Shown here: piece by piece, positions 48,842 to 60,797 of the stretch
How positions within the stretch are numbered: position 1 is the first letter of the stretch
Layout of the letters: the number at the start of each line of letters is the position of its first letter
NCBI GenBank assembly: GCA_038025085.1
Contig: CM076144.1
Location: forward strand, 38,102,501 to 38,166,500
Length of the DNA: 64,000 nucleotides
DNA from: Tetragonia tetragonoides
Lineage: Eukaryota > Streptophyta > Magnoliopsida > Caryophyllales > Aizoaceae
Reading direction: 5' to 3'
Notes under the pieces: generated by a model
The model's input: only the letters and a program-made list of their open reading frames with translations
Told to the model about the DNA's origin: nothing
The model's database searches: none
Program-made: the position numbers and the translations under genes

Positions 48842-49476
48842 TAGGCTTATTTGGCTATTAGCTAAAAATTCAAAGAATGCCTCAATCATACTCGTTCAAT
48901 CAATGTCAAGGGCGGACTCAACGGAGAAAAGAGAAATGAATTCTCTACGGAGAGGTTGAGAAGTCTCTCCCCAAGGTGAGTTTTAGAAACCAATGACTAA
49001 GAGAGAGTTTCACACATGAAAAACACAATAGACCGTAGTGATGCACGGTCTTCAAGGCTCAAAACTCATGGGTCAATTTGGTCTATCCAACTCAACTACA
49101 CAACATTCAAGAGTCATTATCATACATACCACAAACCATGAATTGCAACAACAATCATGCAATGTAAATCTTAGGCTCAATCACATTGCCGCAAGAACAA
49201 GGGTCAATCCTCTCGATCTTTACAATAAAACATGAATCATCATCGAAGGATCACATATTCACATCTCACACGTTTTTTGGATTTTTCTTTTTTCTAATTT
49301 TTGGATTTTTTTTATGCATGCGAAATTAAAACCTAAACTATATGCAAAACAAACAAAAAAAAAAAAAGAAAGAAACAAAATAAATGAAAAACTAATCTAA
49401 AAATGCAAAAAAAATAAAACAAAAAACTATATGTAATGCAATTCACATTTCACAAAACATAATCAAAATCATGATA
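48842..49476 (+). other. Right part of the internal LTR-element sequence, joined to gypsy pol
   Basis: Non-coding. Its last 70 bp (about 49406-49476) are the inverted copy of 43321-43391, the segment just before LTR copy 2. Beyond 49476 the sequence is gypsy integrase tail (VFHVSQLKRYH on the minus strand). Confidence 0.6.
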
Positions 49477-52423
49477 CCTCTTGAGTTGTGACACGTGGAA
49501 CACATCGTGCCTTTGCTCCAAATCCATAGGCATCGCAAGCCTATAAGCGACCTCTCCAATTCTTTACAGAATCTCAAAGGGTCCAATGTACTTTGGGCTA
49601 AGCTTTCCTTTGCGCCCAAATCTCATCACTCCACGAGTGGGTGATACTTTGAGAAGTACCTTCTCACCAACCTGGAATTCCTCCATTCGTCGATGTTGAT
49701 CTGCATAGGCTTTTTGTCTATCTTGTGCAGCTTTCATCTTCTCTTGGACAAGTTTCACTTGATCCACAGTTTCTTGGATAAAATCTGGACCCAAAACAAA
49801 GGTCTCACTTATGTCGTTCCAACACGTAGGAGATCGAAACTTCCTTCCCTACAGCACCTCGTAAGATGCTCTACCAATGCTCGCATGGTAGCTATTGTTG
49901 TAGGAGAACTCAATCAAAGGCAAACTCTTCTCCCAAGAGTCCTTCATCTCTAGAGCACAAGCTCTCAACATATCCTCCAACGTCTGAATAATACGCTCCG
50001 TTTGATCATTTGTCGCAGGATGAAATGTCGTACTAAATTTCAACTTTGTACCATACGCACTCTGCAATTTATCTCAAAAGTTTGAAAAGAATCTCGTATC
50101 TCTGTCTGGCACAATGTCTTTAGGCACTCCATGTAACCTTAATACCTCTTTCACATACGCCTCAGCGAGTTGGTCCATTGACCAAGTTTTCTTCATTGCA
50201 ATGAATCTCGCCGTTTTCGTACATAATACGCAGTTCCATGCGCCTCATCAAGAATCGTTCGCTTCAGCTCGGCGTTTTTTGGTACACACCAACGCCCCTT
50301 CATCTTGATTGTACCATCATCAAGGATCTCATAATCAGGATGATTCCCATCCTTGATCTTGACACGTAACTCTTCTAGAAACGGATCATGAACTTGCAAC
50401 TGTCGAATCTCATCATAGATCGACGGTCGCACTACAAGTACATTAAGCAACACTGCAGTCTCACCTTGTTGAACCACCTCTAAGTCCAACTTTCTGAATT
50501 CCTCACACAAATCATATGGTAGCACCATCATGTTATTCACGGTGTGTGAAGTCTTCCTACTCAACCCATCATCCACTACATTGGCCTTTTCCTCGTGATA
50601 CTGAGTATCGAGATCGTACTCAGATATCAACTCGAGCCATCTCCGTTGCCTCATATTCAACTCCTTTTAAGTGAAGATATACTTCAAACACTTGTGATAT
50701 GTAAAGATCATGCAACGAGCTCCATACAAATAATGCCACTAGATTTTCAAGGCAAAAATCACGGCAGCTAACTCCATGTCATGAGTAGGGTAATTCTTCT
50801 CATGCACTTTCAACTAGCGAGAGGCATAAGCAACCACCTTGCCATGTTGCATAAGCACACATCCCAACCCATTCTTTGAAGCGTCACTATACACCTCAAA
50901 CCCTTCTGCTCCAGACAGTAAAGTCAAAACTGGTGCCATTGTCAACCTCTTCTAAAGCTCTTGGAAAGCTTCTTCACATTGTTCAGTCCACCTGTATTTC
51001 ATCTCCTTTTTCATCAAATTTGTGATAGGTCTAGTTATCTTGGATAAGTCTTGCACAAATCTCCTATAATAACTAGCCAATCCGAGGAACTTCGTACCTC
51101 AGTCACACTTTTCGGAGCAGGCCAATCCATGACAGCCCGAATCTTAGAAGGATCTACAGAAACTCCTTCTTTAGAGATAATGTGCCCAAGAAAAGCAACA
51201 CTCTCTATCCAAAACTCACACTTTGAGAGTTTAGCGTATAACTTCTCATTTCGCAGCACCTCCAAGACAGTCTTCAAGTGTCTTGCGTGTTCCTCATTAT
51301 CTTTCGAATACACCAAAATATCATCGATAAACACGACCACAAAACTATCCAGATATGGTCTAAAGGTGTTATTCATTATCTCCATAAACTTGGCAGGTGC
51401 ATTAGTTAACCCAAATGGCATAACACTAAACTCATAATGCCCATACCTTGTCCTAAAAGCAGTTTTCACAATGTCGACCTCATCAATCCTCAGTTGATGA
51501 CAACCATCCCGCAAATCCAACTTCGAAAACACTCCAGCCCCTTAGAGTTGATCAAACAGGTCTTCAATCCTAGGTAAAGGATACCTATTCTTGACAGTGA
51601 CCTTGTTCAATTCACAATAGGCAATGCAAAGACGCAGACTACCATCCTTCTTACGCACAAACAAAACTGGTGCGCCCCACGGCGATACACTAGGTCTAAT
51701 GTACCCCTTTTCTAACAACTCCTCCAATTGCTTATTTAGCTCTTTCATCTCTAAAGGTTCCATTCTATACGGTGCCCTCGAAATCGGACCTATTCCAGGA
51801 ACTAGGTCAATTTGAAACACAGTATCCCTCACTGGTGGCATACCAGGAATCTCCTTGGGGAACACATCCGAAAACTCATTGACCATGTCAATCTTTTAAA
51901 TTTCCTCGTCTATTCCCTCTACATTCTGAATGTGACACAAAAATCCCTCACATCCCTTCTCTAAGTGTTTCTTCGCCACTAACATTGAAATAATCCCAAT
52001 TCCTCCTTTAGTGACAATTCCTTTGTAAGAGATTCTATTATCTCTAGGTCCTTTCAGCGATATCTTTTGTTCACTACAATCGATTCTCACTTTATACTTG
52101 CTAAGCCAAGTCATACCTAAAATAATATCAAAATCTCTCAACTGGAACTCAATTAGGTCTGCAGGCAATTCAGACCCTGTAATGTTCACACGAACATTGG
52201 GATGCACAGCTTTACACAATACTACCTCTCTAGAAGGAGTGGCAATACTAGTCTCTAAAGACTCCACAACTCCCATCCCATGTTTCTTAACAAAGTTTTC
52301 AGATATGAATGAATGTGATGCTTCAGAATCAAATAATACATAGGCAGGCAAAGAATTTACAAGAAACGTACCAGTCACCACATTGTTTGCCGCATAAGCC
52401 TGTACTTGATTCATCACAAACAA
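49477..52423 (-). pseudogene. Gypsy pol: protease, reverse transcriptase, RNase H, partial integrase
   Basis: The protease motif reads LFDSEASHSF where active enzymes have DSG (codon 52324-52322, Gly to Glu). Reverse transcriptase retains [22 protein letters not shown] and FIDDILVYS, with a TAG at 51544-51542 and a frameshift near 51080. RNase H follows (VYSDASKNGLGCVL, about 50890). In integrase the sequence jumps from DEAHGTAY to KTARFIAMKK (about 50215), so the zinc-binding region and first catalytic Asp are deleted; the second Asp (VPDRDTRF) and the Glu region (HPATNDQTERIIQT) remain. The coding text ends at VSQLKRYH; no chromodomain is present. Confidence 0.9.
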
Positions 52424-52639
52424 ACGACCTCCATTTCTATTCTGGTTGCCATTATTGTTCTGAACATTTCCAGCTTGTCCATTCAGCCCATTCTGACGAT
52501 TACCACCCTGGTTATTCCCGTTTTGACCCTGAACTGCAGGAGCTTGAACATTGTTGTTGCCCCACCATTGTTCACGATCTTTCCCTTCTGAGGAAAATCA
52601 AAAGAACGATGCCCCAACTCTTGACAAGTGTAGCATCTC

Positions 52640-53627
52640 ACCTTAATTCCAGCACAGTCAACCCCTGGGTGATTCTTATTGCACTTCTTGCAAATGTAGG
52701 GTTTGCCCTTCCAACCCCTATTCTTACGATGGCCATTTCCATTGCCATTCTTGCCATTTTCACTCTTGGAATTCTCACCCTCAATGTGGTTATTCCCCTT
52801 GTTGTTGTTGTTTCCATAGTGATTGTTCCCTCCCCGGAACTTATCCTTCTTCTCGCCACCACTACCCTAATGGTCGTCAAACTTCCTCTTTTTCCCAGTC
52901 ACCTCCTCTCTGTGCTTAAAAACCGCAGCTTGGTTTGCAACACGATTGTAGACCTCTTGCACGGTCTGACACTTATAACCCCCAAAAGACTCACAAATGG
53001 TCCAGTACAACCCATTCTGGAATCTACGGGCCCCATGTTGTTCCATAGGGACTAATCCTCCCGCGAAACGAGCTAGGTCGTCAAACTTTTCAGCATACTC
53101 TTGAACAGGCATCCTTCCTTGGATAAGGTTCAAGAACTCATTATACTTCTGGTCTTGGAGATACTTTGGGTAGAACTCCTCTCTAAGGACCGTTTTGAAC
53201 ATCTCCCAATTAAAACCCTCTCGAGCTCTAATAGCTGTACCATTGGTCCTCACCAACGATCTGCCTTCTTTCGGAATAGATAGACAACACTATCCACCTT
53301 AAATGCCTCCAGACACCCAGTTATCGCGAAGATTTTTTCTAAATCCCGCGTCCAGTTGTCGAGGAGTACAGGATCCTCGCGTCCCTCAAACTTATGCCCT
53401 TTAATCTTCTTAGATACTGAGACGAAATCGTCACCTCCAGCTACCCTAGTCTCCTCCCTTTGCATAATCTGTGCGATGAATGCATTGGATTGCGCCAAGG
53501 CTTGTTGCGACTGAGCCAGTTGCGCCAACAAAGCTTGCGCCATTGACTCTCCATTCCCATCATTACTGTTATCCCCCATAGAACTGGTAGACTCCTCGAC
53601 TCTTTGTCTATTTCTTCTAGGTGGCAT
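52640..53627 (-). pseudogene. Gypsy gag, broken
   Basis: ATG at 53627 (MPPRRNRQRVEES). An Ala/Gln-rich segment (LAQLAQSQQALAQSNAFI) is followed by the start of the retrotransposon gag domain (KKIKGHKFEG...). A frameshift near 53255 leads to FYPKYLQDQKYNEFLNLIQG and VQEYAEKFDDLARF, the conserved part of the domain. A stop TAG lies at 52869-52867, before an Asn/Gly-rich linker and two cysteine clusters: CKKCNKNHPGVDC and CYTCQELGHRSFDF, the second missing its last Cys. Confidence 0.9.
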
Positions 53628-54124
53628 CTAGCAACCTAAAGGTTCAACAAAAGCAAAAGAAAAGGGTATTAGCTACCCATATCACACTCATGTGAGATAA
53701 TCACAACTAACATATACATATCGACTCATATATATATTTCAATAGCCAACTAGGGCTCTAGGCTGTTATTGCATTCAAGCATGGCCTTATCACACTCTTG
53801 CGTACTAGCAAGTTCAAGGTTTCAATAGACTTTGTTTTTTCTCAAAAATAAACAATTCACAATCATAATGAAACATCCATGCCTTTTTCATAGGCGCTTT
53901 CACAATACTCATGCGCCAAATAGCAAGTAAATAACACAATTTCTTGCAAAAATTCCATCTCATAAATCAAATAATCAAGTATTTGTTCCCAAAAATGAGT
54001 GCTTGCCAAACCAAGCCTCAATAGCATGAATAAGGTAAAAATAACATTCTAAACATAATGTCAAAACAAATGGCTCCCAGGTCCAAATCAAGTCTCAAAT
54101 AGTTTACTCCAATAAAACTAAGAA
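53628..54124 (-). other. Spacer between the extra ORF and gag
   Basis: About 0.5 kb of AT-rich non-coding sequence in the gypsy 5' internal region. No gene or motif was recognised. Confidence 0.5.
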
Positions 54125-54847
54125 TCACGCTCCTATCGCGCGGTTCCTCAAAGGATAGCGACACACATGTGTCACTTGGACATCGTCCATCTCCTGCTCT
54201 TCTTCCATAGGTTCCTCTTCCTCTTCAGTAAGGGTCCTTGGCTCATTGGGCTTGCCATTCAAGCCTATGGGCCAATCTCTAACAGCACTAGGTCTAGATG
54301 ACCGTACAGGAACCTCAGGAATATGGGGCGAAGCCTCCTCCTCGACCCCGACAGTAGGCTTTTCAGCCTCCTCAGCGAAGTACGCCTTCTCGAATGCGAG
54401 CGCACGATGTAGGTCAGCTTGTGCCTCCTCTTGAGTCATTGGGTCGTCCACCTCTAGTAATGAATCGTACCCTCCAGCGTTCTCCACGTACACCTCGTAG
54501 GGGTCTCTAAGCATATCCGGGTGCGCCTTGCCCCATGCGTATGCCCTCATGATCAAGGTCTCCAACGTCTCCAGATAGGGGTAGCCCCTATCGTTCTTCA
54601 TCTCCCAATCCACTAGCTAGTCGTCGTGGAATCGGCACCACTTGGCTGTCGTGTAGCTAAAGCTTTTGACGAAGTAGAAGGCCTTCATCTTATCCGAGCG
54701 TAGAGAAGATTGAACATCGTAATGCTCATTGTACTGCATGAATACTTCTCGCATGAGGTCAAAGTATTCCTCCAAGCGGCCTCCCTCATAGCAAAGATCC
54801 CTTGGATCTTCAAGGGTAACGGGTCGTTCACGCTTCACCATCTGCAC
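54125..54847 (-). pseudogene. Extra ORF between gypsy 5' LTR and gag (240 codons, one in-frame TAG)
   Basis: ATG at 54847 and stop at 54125; an in-frame TAG sits at 54619-54617, and the frame is otherwise open. The first third is mixed (LEEYFDLMREVFMQYNEHYD), the middle is acidic with conserved-looking aromatic residues (YPYLETLETLIMRAYAWGK, YEVYVENAGGYDSLLEV), and the end is Glu-rich then basic (RYPLRNRAIGA). Base composition is clearly more GC-rich than the flanks. No gag, protease or polymerase motif is present and I do not recognise a domain. Tat/Ogre gypsy elements carry an ORF upstream of gag, but this element has a chromovirus-type primer site. Confidence 0.7.
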
Positions 54848-55047
54848 GCGAGAAACAACACACTACGTTAGTACTTCACTCGAGTACTTCAAATAATAGC
54901 AAAACAAGTAAAATAAACAAATAAACTCATTTCGGCTTACAAAGCTTTTGTTCACATAACTTAAGTCTATTTAAGTTTTCAACCTAAGAATATGTATTAA
55001 TGACATACTTTACAATTCAAAACGTACATTAGGGACAGTAACATACG

Positions 55048-55061
55048 CTCTGATACCAACA
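55048..55061 (-). promoter_or_regulatory. Gypsy primer-binding site (initiator tRNA-Met)
   Basis: On the minus strand TTGGTATCAGAGCG follows the 5' LTR end TGTTACA after a few bases, matching the initiator tRNA-Met site TGGTATCAGAGC. Confidence 0.9.
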
Positions 55062-57490
55062 TGTAACACCCCAAATTTTTGTCTAATTTAAAGCCATTTA
55101 AAATCACGAGTTGTAGCGGAAAAAACCCTAGAAATTCGAATCGTTACCGCCGTATTTAATGTTGAAATTAAATACAAGGCTAGAAAGAAACCAAATGTTT
55201 ATATCTCAAACATACATACTAGATAATTAAATAATAACTATCTTTCAACTAATCTTAAAACAATTATTCCAAATGAATTAAGAAATCTTAAACTATTAAT
55301 TCCCATACAAGAGAATTAATCTCATTATAATATAAAAATCCCAATAATACAAAACCAAATGTCTAGACAATAAGAAGTAGAAGTTCTTAGAAGATATACA
55401 ATCTTCTTGGTTCGCCTTCACTAGCTCCCAACCCACGAGCTACAATTATCCTATCAATCTACTCCCCCATATAGACGAGTTCCATATAGGTTCATCATAG
55501 GCCCATCATTGAAGAGAAATAATGGACAACAAACACAAGTAAAAAGAAAAACAACCAATCAGCTACGCTGAGTAATTCATAACCACATAGTCCATTTCAA
55601 TCTCCAAGTTAAGCCAACGTGCTTAATTAATAATAATCATGCTTTAAGAATAAAGACAACATGCTTTAAAAATAAAGAAACATATAACACCAAATAATAA
55701 ATCTCATTATTTATTATTACCCATTAGCCAAGTTCATTAGAGAAAAGAGAATTGCATGAATGTTAGAACCAACCGCAGAAGGCTCAATAGGATCAAAAGT
55801 CTTATGCATAATAGCAAAGAGGGATCAACCATCCCGGAGTATAGATGACTCCCGAAGTACTTCTAGATGTTCCTAAGTATGCATACCCTCTCTCGACCCT
55901 TAGGTTTACAAGAAGAACAGTTTCACAATAAAACTTCACTTGCCCAATTGCTCATTGTATGGATACAAGCTTTAACCAAATACGTTGGGGCCACACCCGC
56001 TCATGTAAAACCCACTCAACGTACCAATTGACATTCTCATTCGCTCCATTTGGTGGATCCATTATGAAAGAAAGCTTAACTCTCAATTTATCAATTCAAG
56101 GGTGATCACATAGTCAAGTAATTCACATAATCTTGGCAATTCTCAAGTAACACAATAAGGTTACAATTTCCGATGGCAAATTTCACGTGAATGGCATCTA
56201 GGCCTCAATTCACAACCACCTAGTTCAATACCTTGAAAAAGGTTCCAATAGTCAAAGTTCATTTCAACTTATTGAAGTAACATGCTTACTAACATGCATG
56301 AATCCACATGCTTACCACGATGATAAAAAATAGCAATACAAGCTAAATTCCCATTGAACAATTATTAACATAATTTTCGCCCAATGATCACAACAAATCA
56401 TGCAGCACCTCACATGAATCTCAACAAGTAGTCATTGCTACATAAAGTGAATTTCCAACATTTATCACATGCATTCACTATCATAATTCTATGCAAATTA
56501 TCACAAGGAAATAAATAACAATTATCCCCTTTTTCCAAAATACTCACAAGCCCAAATATGAATTATCATTCTCAATTCAATACTAGACAATGAATTACAA
56601 TTCACCAACCAATACTAGACGATGAATTACCTTTAACAAAGAGGCAATCCAAACAACCAAACAACGTAAGCTCCTTATGTTTAGGTGCGGTCAACGGGCC
56701 CTAACAAATCCACAATACACCAATAGTCAATACTTTGACTTCTAAACCTCTTAATTAAACTTTAAAGATGATTTAGTACTCTTAATTAAAATATTAAGTT
56801 GCTGAAATTTTCAATTACTCATGCATGCTCAAAGTTTATTTCCAAAATCAATTTACACAAACTAAATTAGAAAACTTTCCAAAACCCTAAACCAAGTCAA
56901 CAAGTCAAAACAAGTCAAACCACCAAAAACACTACCCAACATCAACCACCACCATCTCCACCGCCGCTGACCACCGTCCAGCGGCGGCGGTGGCCGTGAT
57001 AGTCACGGCTGGCAGCCGTGACAGCTGCCCAGCGGCTGCACACTGTGCAGCCGTATTCCGCCAAAACCGAAACCCTTTTTTTTTTTGTTAGTCAATTTAA
57101 CAAATCCAAATCTAGATTAAACCTGAATAATTAATAAATTTCCAGATTTAATAAAACACAAGATCCAACCTTTTTAAACTCAACCTTTGATTCAAATTTC
57201 AACAAAACATTAAACCCAACCCTAATCATGATTCTAACATGCAAAATAGTAGAATCTAGCAAACCCTAGGCAATACATAAAATTAGGGTTTACTCATACA
57301 AAACTAGGGTTCATAAAAACTCATACTTGAATCAAATTTAAAGCTTTTAAGAATTAAAAACTAGTTAAAAATACTTACTTGTAAATTCAGGATCAAAATT
57401 GCACAAAAGGATGAATTATGAAAGAGAGCCAAATTCTCTTTCTTCTTCCCTTTGCTTCTGTCGTGTGTGAGTGAGTGAGAGAGAGAGTCT

Positions 57491-57525
<35 letters not shown>

Positions 57526-57897
57526 GGTAAAGAGTCAGTTATTTTAGGAGTAGAGTATATTTAGGAACCAAATATACTCCTTCTTTCTCTCAACTTCTCC
57601 TTTCCTAAAATCTCTCCTACTATCACTGCACCATCCAACAATTTATAAAACAAAAATTCTGGTATTTGGTGCCTTATTTTCGGCCACCTAGCCGAAAATA
57701 ATGGCCCGAATTCTTAAGCCCACTAAATCCTTTTATTTAATTTGACCCAATTATAATTAATTAGGTTCAAAACCAAAACCCAATGTTAATTAGGCACTTT
57801 GAACATTTATGAGCCCAATTAATATTTTAAATCCGAAATTACATTTTCTTTTTAAATAATTATTATTCTAAAATGAATAATAATACGGGGTATTACA
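55062..57897 (-). repeat. Gypsy 5' LTR, full length
   Basis: 2836 bp, bounded by TGTAACACC and GGTATTACA (inverted). Contains a GC-rich segment around 56960-57060 with the palindromic CAGCGGC/GCCGTGAC strings and a T run of about 32 at 57493-57524. The left copy ends exactly at the GC-rich segment. Confidence 0.92.
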
Positions 57898-58296
57898 GTT
57901 TCAATTGAATCTACAACAACGACAACCACTCCCTCAGCTAGCTATCCAAATTGAAAATACCCTTTCATTTTGGCACGAGATTAAGACAAGTAATTCAGTT
58001 GAGTGATGTTCATTTCAATTCAGTGGTATTCATCTCACTTAGTGGTGTTGAATTCAGTTCATTTTTGCTTAAATTCAATCCAGCTCAATTTATCCCTAAA
58101 GAACACAGCATATTTAGAATTGAACCCATTTGAAAGTATACTTTTAAATCTTTCCAAGGAGATAAGGTATTATTTCACAATGAATTTATTTTGGATTTTT
58201 TTAAGTGATAAGTTAACCATCATCTGAACCAAATTGAATTGGAGTGAACTAAAGTGAATTTAAATTTAATTATGCTAAGAAGAACATAGACTAATG

Positions 58297-58449
58297 GTGT
58301 GTTACGTTTTTTAGTGTTTATCCAGCCAGTTCAATTCAATTTAGAGGTGATCTCGTATCGGTTTAGTGATTTTCAGTTCGGTGGTGTTCAGTTCAGCAGA
58401 GTGTTCAACACGTGTTGAATTAAATTCAACACTAAAAAACATAACCTAA
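58297..58449. mobile_element. MITE with TTCAGTTCAG interior upstream of the F-box gene
   Basis: GTTACGTTTTTTAGTGTT at the left end and AACACTAAAAAACATAAC at the right end are inverted with one mismatch. The interior has CAGTTCGGTGGTGTTCAGTT and an AACACGTGTT palindrome. About 150 bp and non-coding; target duplication not clear. Confidence 0.65.
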
Positions 58450-58600
58450 GTAGATTCCGATAGAGATTACCAAAAGTAGATTCCGATTGCGAAATTACCG
58501 CTTTCAAACGGGTGAGTAAGTCAATTCCGATTGCGAAATCACCGCTTTCAAACTTTGGGCAAGTGATTCTGATTGCGAAATCACCACTTTTAAGGGTGAG
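58449..58600 (+). repeat. 44-bp tandem repeat upstream of the F-box gene
   Basis: Three to four imperfect copies of a unit containing ATTCCGATTGCGAAATCACC and GCTTTCAAA, the first copy partial. Located about 0.3-0.4 kb before the probable first exon, so it may act in the promoter; this is inference. Confidence 0.75.
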
Positions 58601-58878
58601 GAATGGATCCTCTGCTATCCATGTTTTCCCTTGTAACTAGGACGTGGGGTTGGAAAATAAAACACTTGGGGGAGAGAGAGAAAGAGGACAACATCATAAC
58701 TGGACGGTAGAGGATCTTTACCCCACTTTCAAACCCGATTCCGATACTAGGTACCCTGGTCACCCAATAACTCTTTCTGGTGACCCTACCTAACAAACTG
58801 AAAGGGAAAGGCAAAGGGGCAGTTAAACAGAAAAGGAAAGCGCCCCAAACATAACAAAAGAAAGACACCATAAATTTG

Positions 58879-60797
58879 ATGAGGGGTTCGAGTTTCGGTC
58901 TGTTGTTTCTCGCCGCCGGCGTTGTCGTTCTTCCTGTCACGAATCTGCATTTCCTATCGAATTGTGGGCCCTGCTGCTTCGCTGATCAGGTACACTATTT
59001 TACGATGCGCTTATTTTCTTTCTCAGAATTTTTCATTTGTTTGATGAATTTTTTCCCAACAATCTGTGAAAAATCCAATCTTTTACAAGTAAATTGTATT
59101 TGTGCTTAATGGCATATTGGAACTTGGGAATTTGCTTAATTCTATGAAGAGAAAATCGATTTATTTTCGTAATTTCAAAGTTTTTTTCGTAATCGGATCA
59201 ATTTGAGGTACAATTTTGCTTGATTGATGTGGGGGAGAATTTTTGCTTGGAGTTGAATTCCATGCGTTTATTGTTCATGGGTATGAATTATATGATGGAG
59301 GTTATTTACCTGCTATTAGATTTGTAAGATTTGTAATGGAACTTATCTGATTGAAATGGCCAATGGTTGTGCTATTGAGATGGAAAAGAATCTTACTCAC
59401 TATACGTAGAATTTGGGTTGGATATATATATTGGCATATCCAAGGCCTAATTTATAGTCAATGTGGGACAAACTACATTTACACATGGGCTAATCGAAGG
59501 CTGTAATTCGACACAATGGCGAATGCGAGCCTAAGTATTGTGTCATCCACCTGGATATCATGTTAAGTTGACAATGGGTGGAGTCATACAACTTGCTTAT
59601 ATGCCTGCTCAAAGGCTTATATTTTGTCATTTTGTTATAAACTACCTGCTTGATGTTCAACTCGTACCTCATAAATGGGCGGATCCGGCGATGATGGTTG
59701 ACTCCAGAGTAACCCATTGTGATACTGTGTTTCATTTGTATATTATTAGGTTTTTATGCAACAAACATAGATAAGCCCAAGTGATGTTCCATCTCAAAAC
59801 AAATCTGTAATGTGTGGAGTAATTCACTGACTCATATGTATGCTTTAGGCCTTAAATTTCGTCAATGTGTGAAACTTCCCACTTGCACTTTTCCCGTAAT
59901 GAGTTTAACCAATGAAGATGGATTCTTCGATACACTGGACAGGAATGCAGCATAGGGTGCTGCCGTCCTGAACATTAGTAGTATTGAATTATCGAAGTTG
60001 CTCATTGTTTACATTTTGTTTTTGATCACCCATTGTTTACATTTTGATATAGACTCGACATGCATTAATAGGCAACTGTAGAGCTATTTTTCTGATTCTT
60101 TAGAATCAAATAGGAAGGAGTGACATATCAACTCTACAATGCTGTTTAGCACTGTCAATACTCAATCCAATGTAGTTTATTATGTACTTTTAATGCCTTC
60201 TCAGCCCCTGGCCGAAATAATAGCATATTTCTCACACATTGATGTGGAGTGTGCCAAACTGTACTTCTATTAATCTAATTGCTACTTATCCTTACTTTGG
60301 GATGGAAATTTAAAAGTCTAAACCAATTCATTGTGAGGAAATTGAATAGTAGGAGCTCTGATAGTTAGTAAACTGAGGTTTCTGCTGTGTAAAGTTGAGC
60401 ATTTTTTTCCCCTTAAGATTGATATACTCAAATTTCTGTACCTTGTTGCACATTTTTGTTAGAATTCTTAGCTTTAGGAATGGAGTTGTTGTAGAATGTT
60501 CATGCTCATGTAAAAAGCTTTTTTGATTCCGAAAGTGGTTAGAAGTAATCTGGGAAGGTAGTTTATAGGGAGGAATTTTGTGTTGGTGTGGCATACCTTT
60601 CTGATTTGATCCTTTGGGCGTTTTAGTTGGTTGCATGAAACAGTCCTCCGTACTACTGTAACTCTACATACTTCTAGGGACTGATACTTTATTCTCCATA
60701 AAGTAGCCACATCCATCTTTGTGATGGTTTACCAGCTGTTCGATGTCTGATGTTGCAATGTAATGTTCTCGTCATGGGGTTTCTGCAGGTTGACTAA
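58879..60797 (+). CDS. Spliced upstream ORF (39 aa) in the F-box gene leader
   Basis: ATG at 58879 opens 37 codons to a GT donor at 58990 (CAG|GTACAC). Joined to the acceptor CTGCAG|GTT at 60789 it gains Val-Asp and a TAA at 60795-60797. The last A of that stop is the A of the F-box ATG (TAATG). The peptide starts MRGSSFGLLFLAAGVVVLPV and is hydrophobic like a signal or membrane segment. The 1.8-kb leader intron (58990-60788) is inferred from good splice sites and the break in sequence character. Whether the peptide is made or acts in cis on translation is unknown. Confidence 0.5.
58990..60788 (+). other. Leader intron of the F-box gene (inferred)
   Basis: GT at 58990 and AG at 60787-60788, with a pyrimidine-containing end (GTTTCTGCAG). 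T-rich and non-coding; the short open frames inside (59538-59774 and others) carry no motifs. No repeat or MITE was recognised in it. Confidence 0.6.

Larger units (their letters stand above)
38436..57897 (-). mobile_element. Ty3/gypsy LTR retrotransposon complex (chromovirus-like), defective and rearranged
   Basis: The outer ends are TGTAACACCCC (38436) and GGGGTATTACA (57897). The right LTR is 55062-57897 (2836 bp). The left LTR is 38436-40370 and matches only 55062-57006, so its inner part is lost. The flanks ATTTC and GTTTC agree in 4 of 5 bases, a plausible mutated duplication. Minus-strand order: 5' LTR, tRNA-Met primer site, an extra ORF, gag, protease, reverse transcriptase, RNase H, integrase; this order is gypsy, and the primer site and RT text fit the Tekay/Del chromoviruses. 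From 49476 down to 40371 the expected integrase tail, chromodomain and polypurine tract are replaced by an unrelated LTR element. Confidence 0.88.

Noticed and set aside
52309..53055. 248-codon plus-strand open frame
   Set aside because: Antisense to the gypsy gag/protease region. Its hydrophobic repeats are the complement of the Asn/Gly-rich gag linker.
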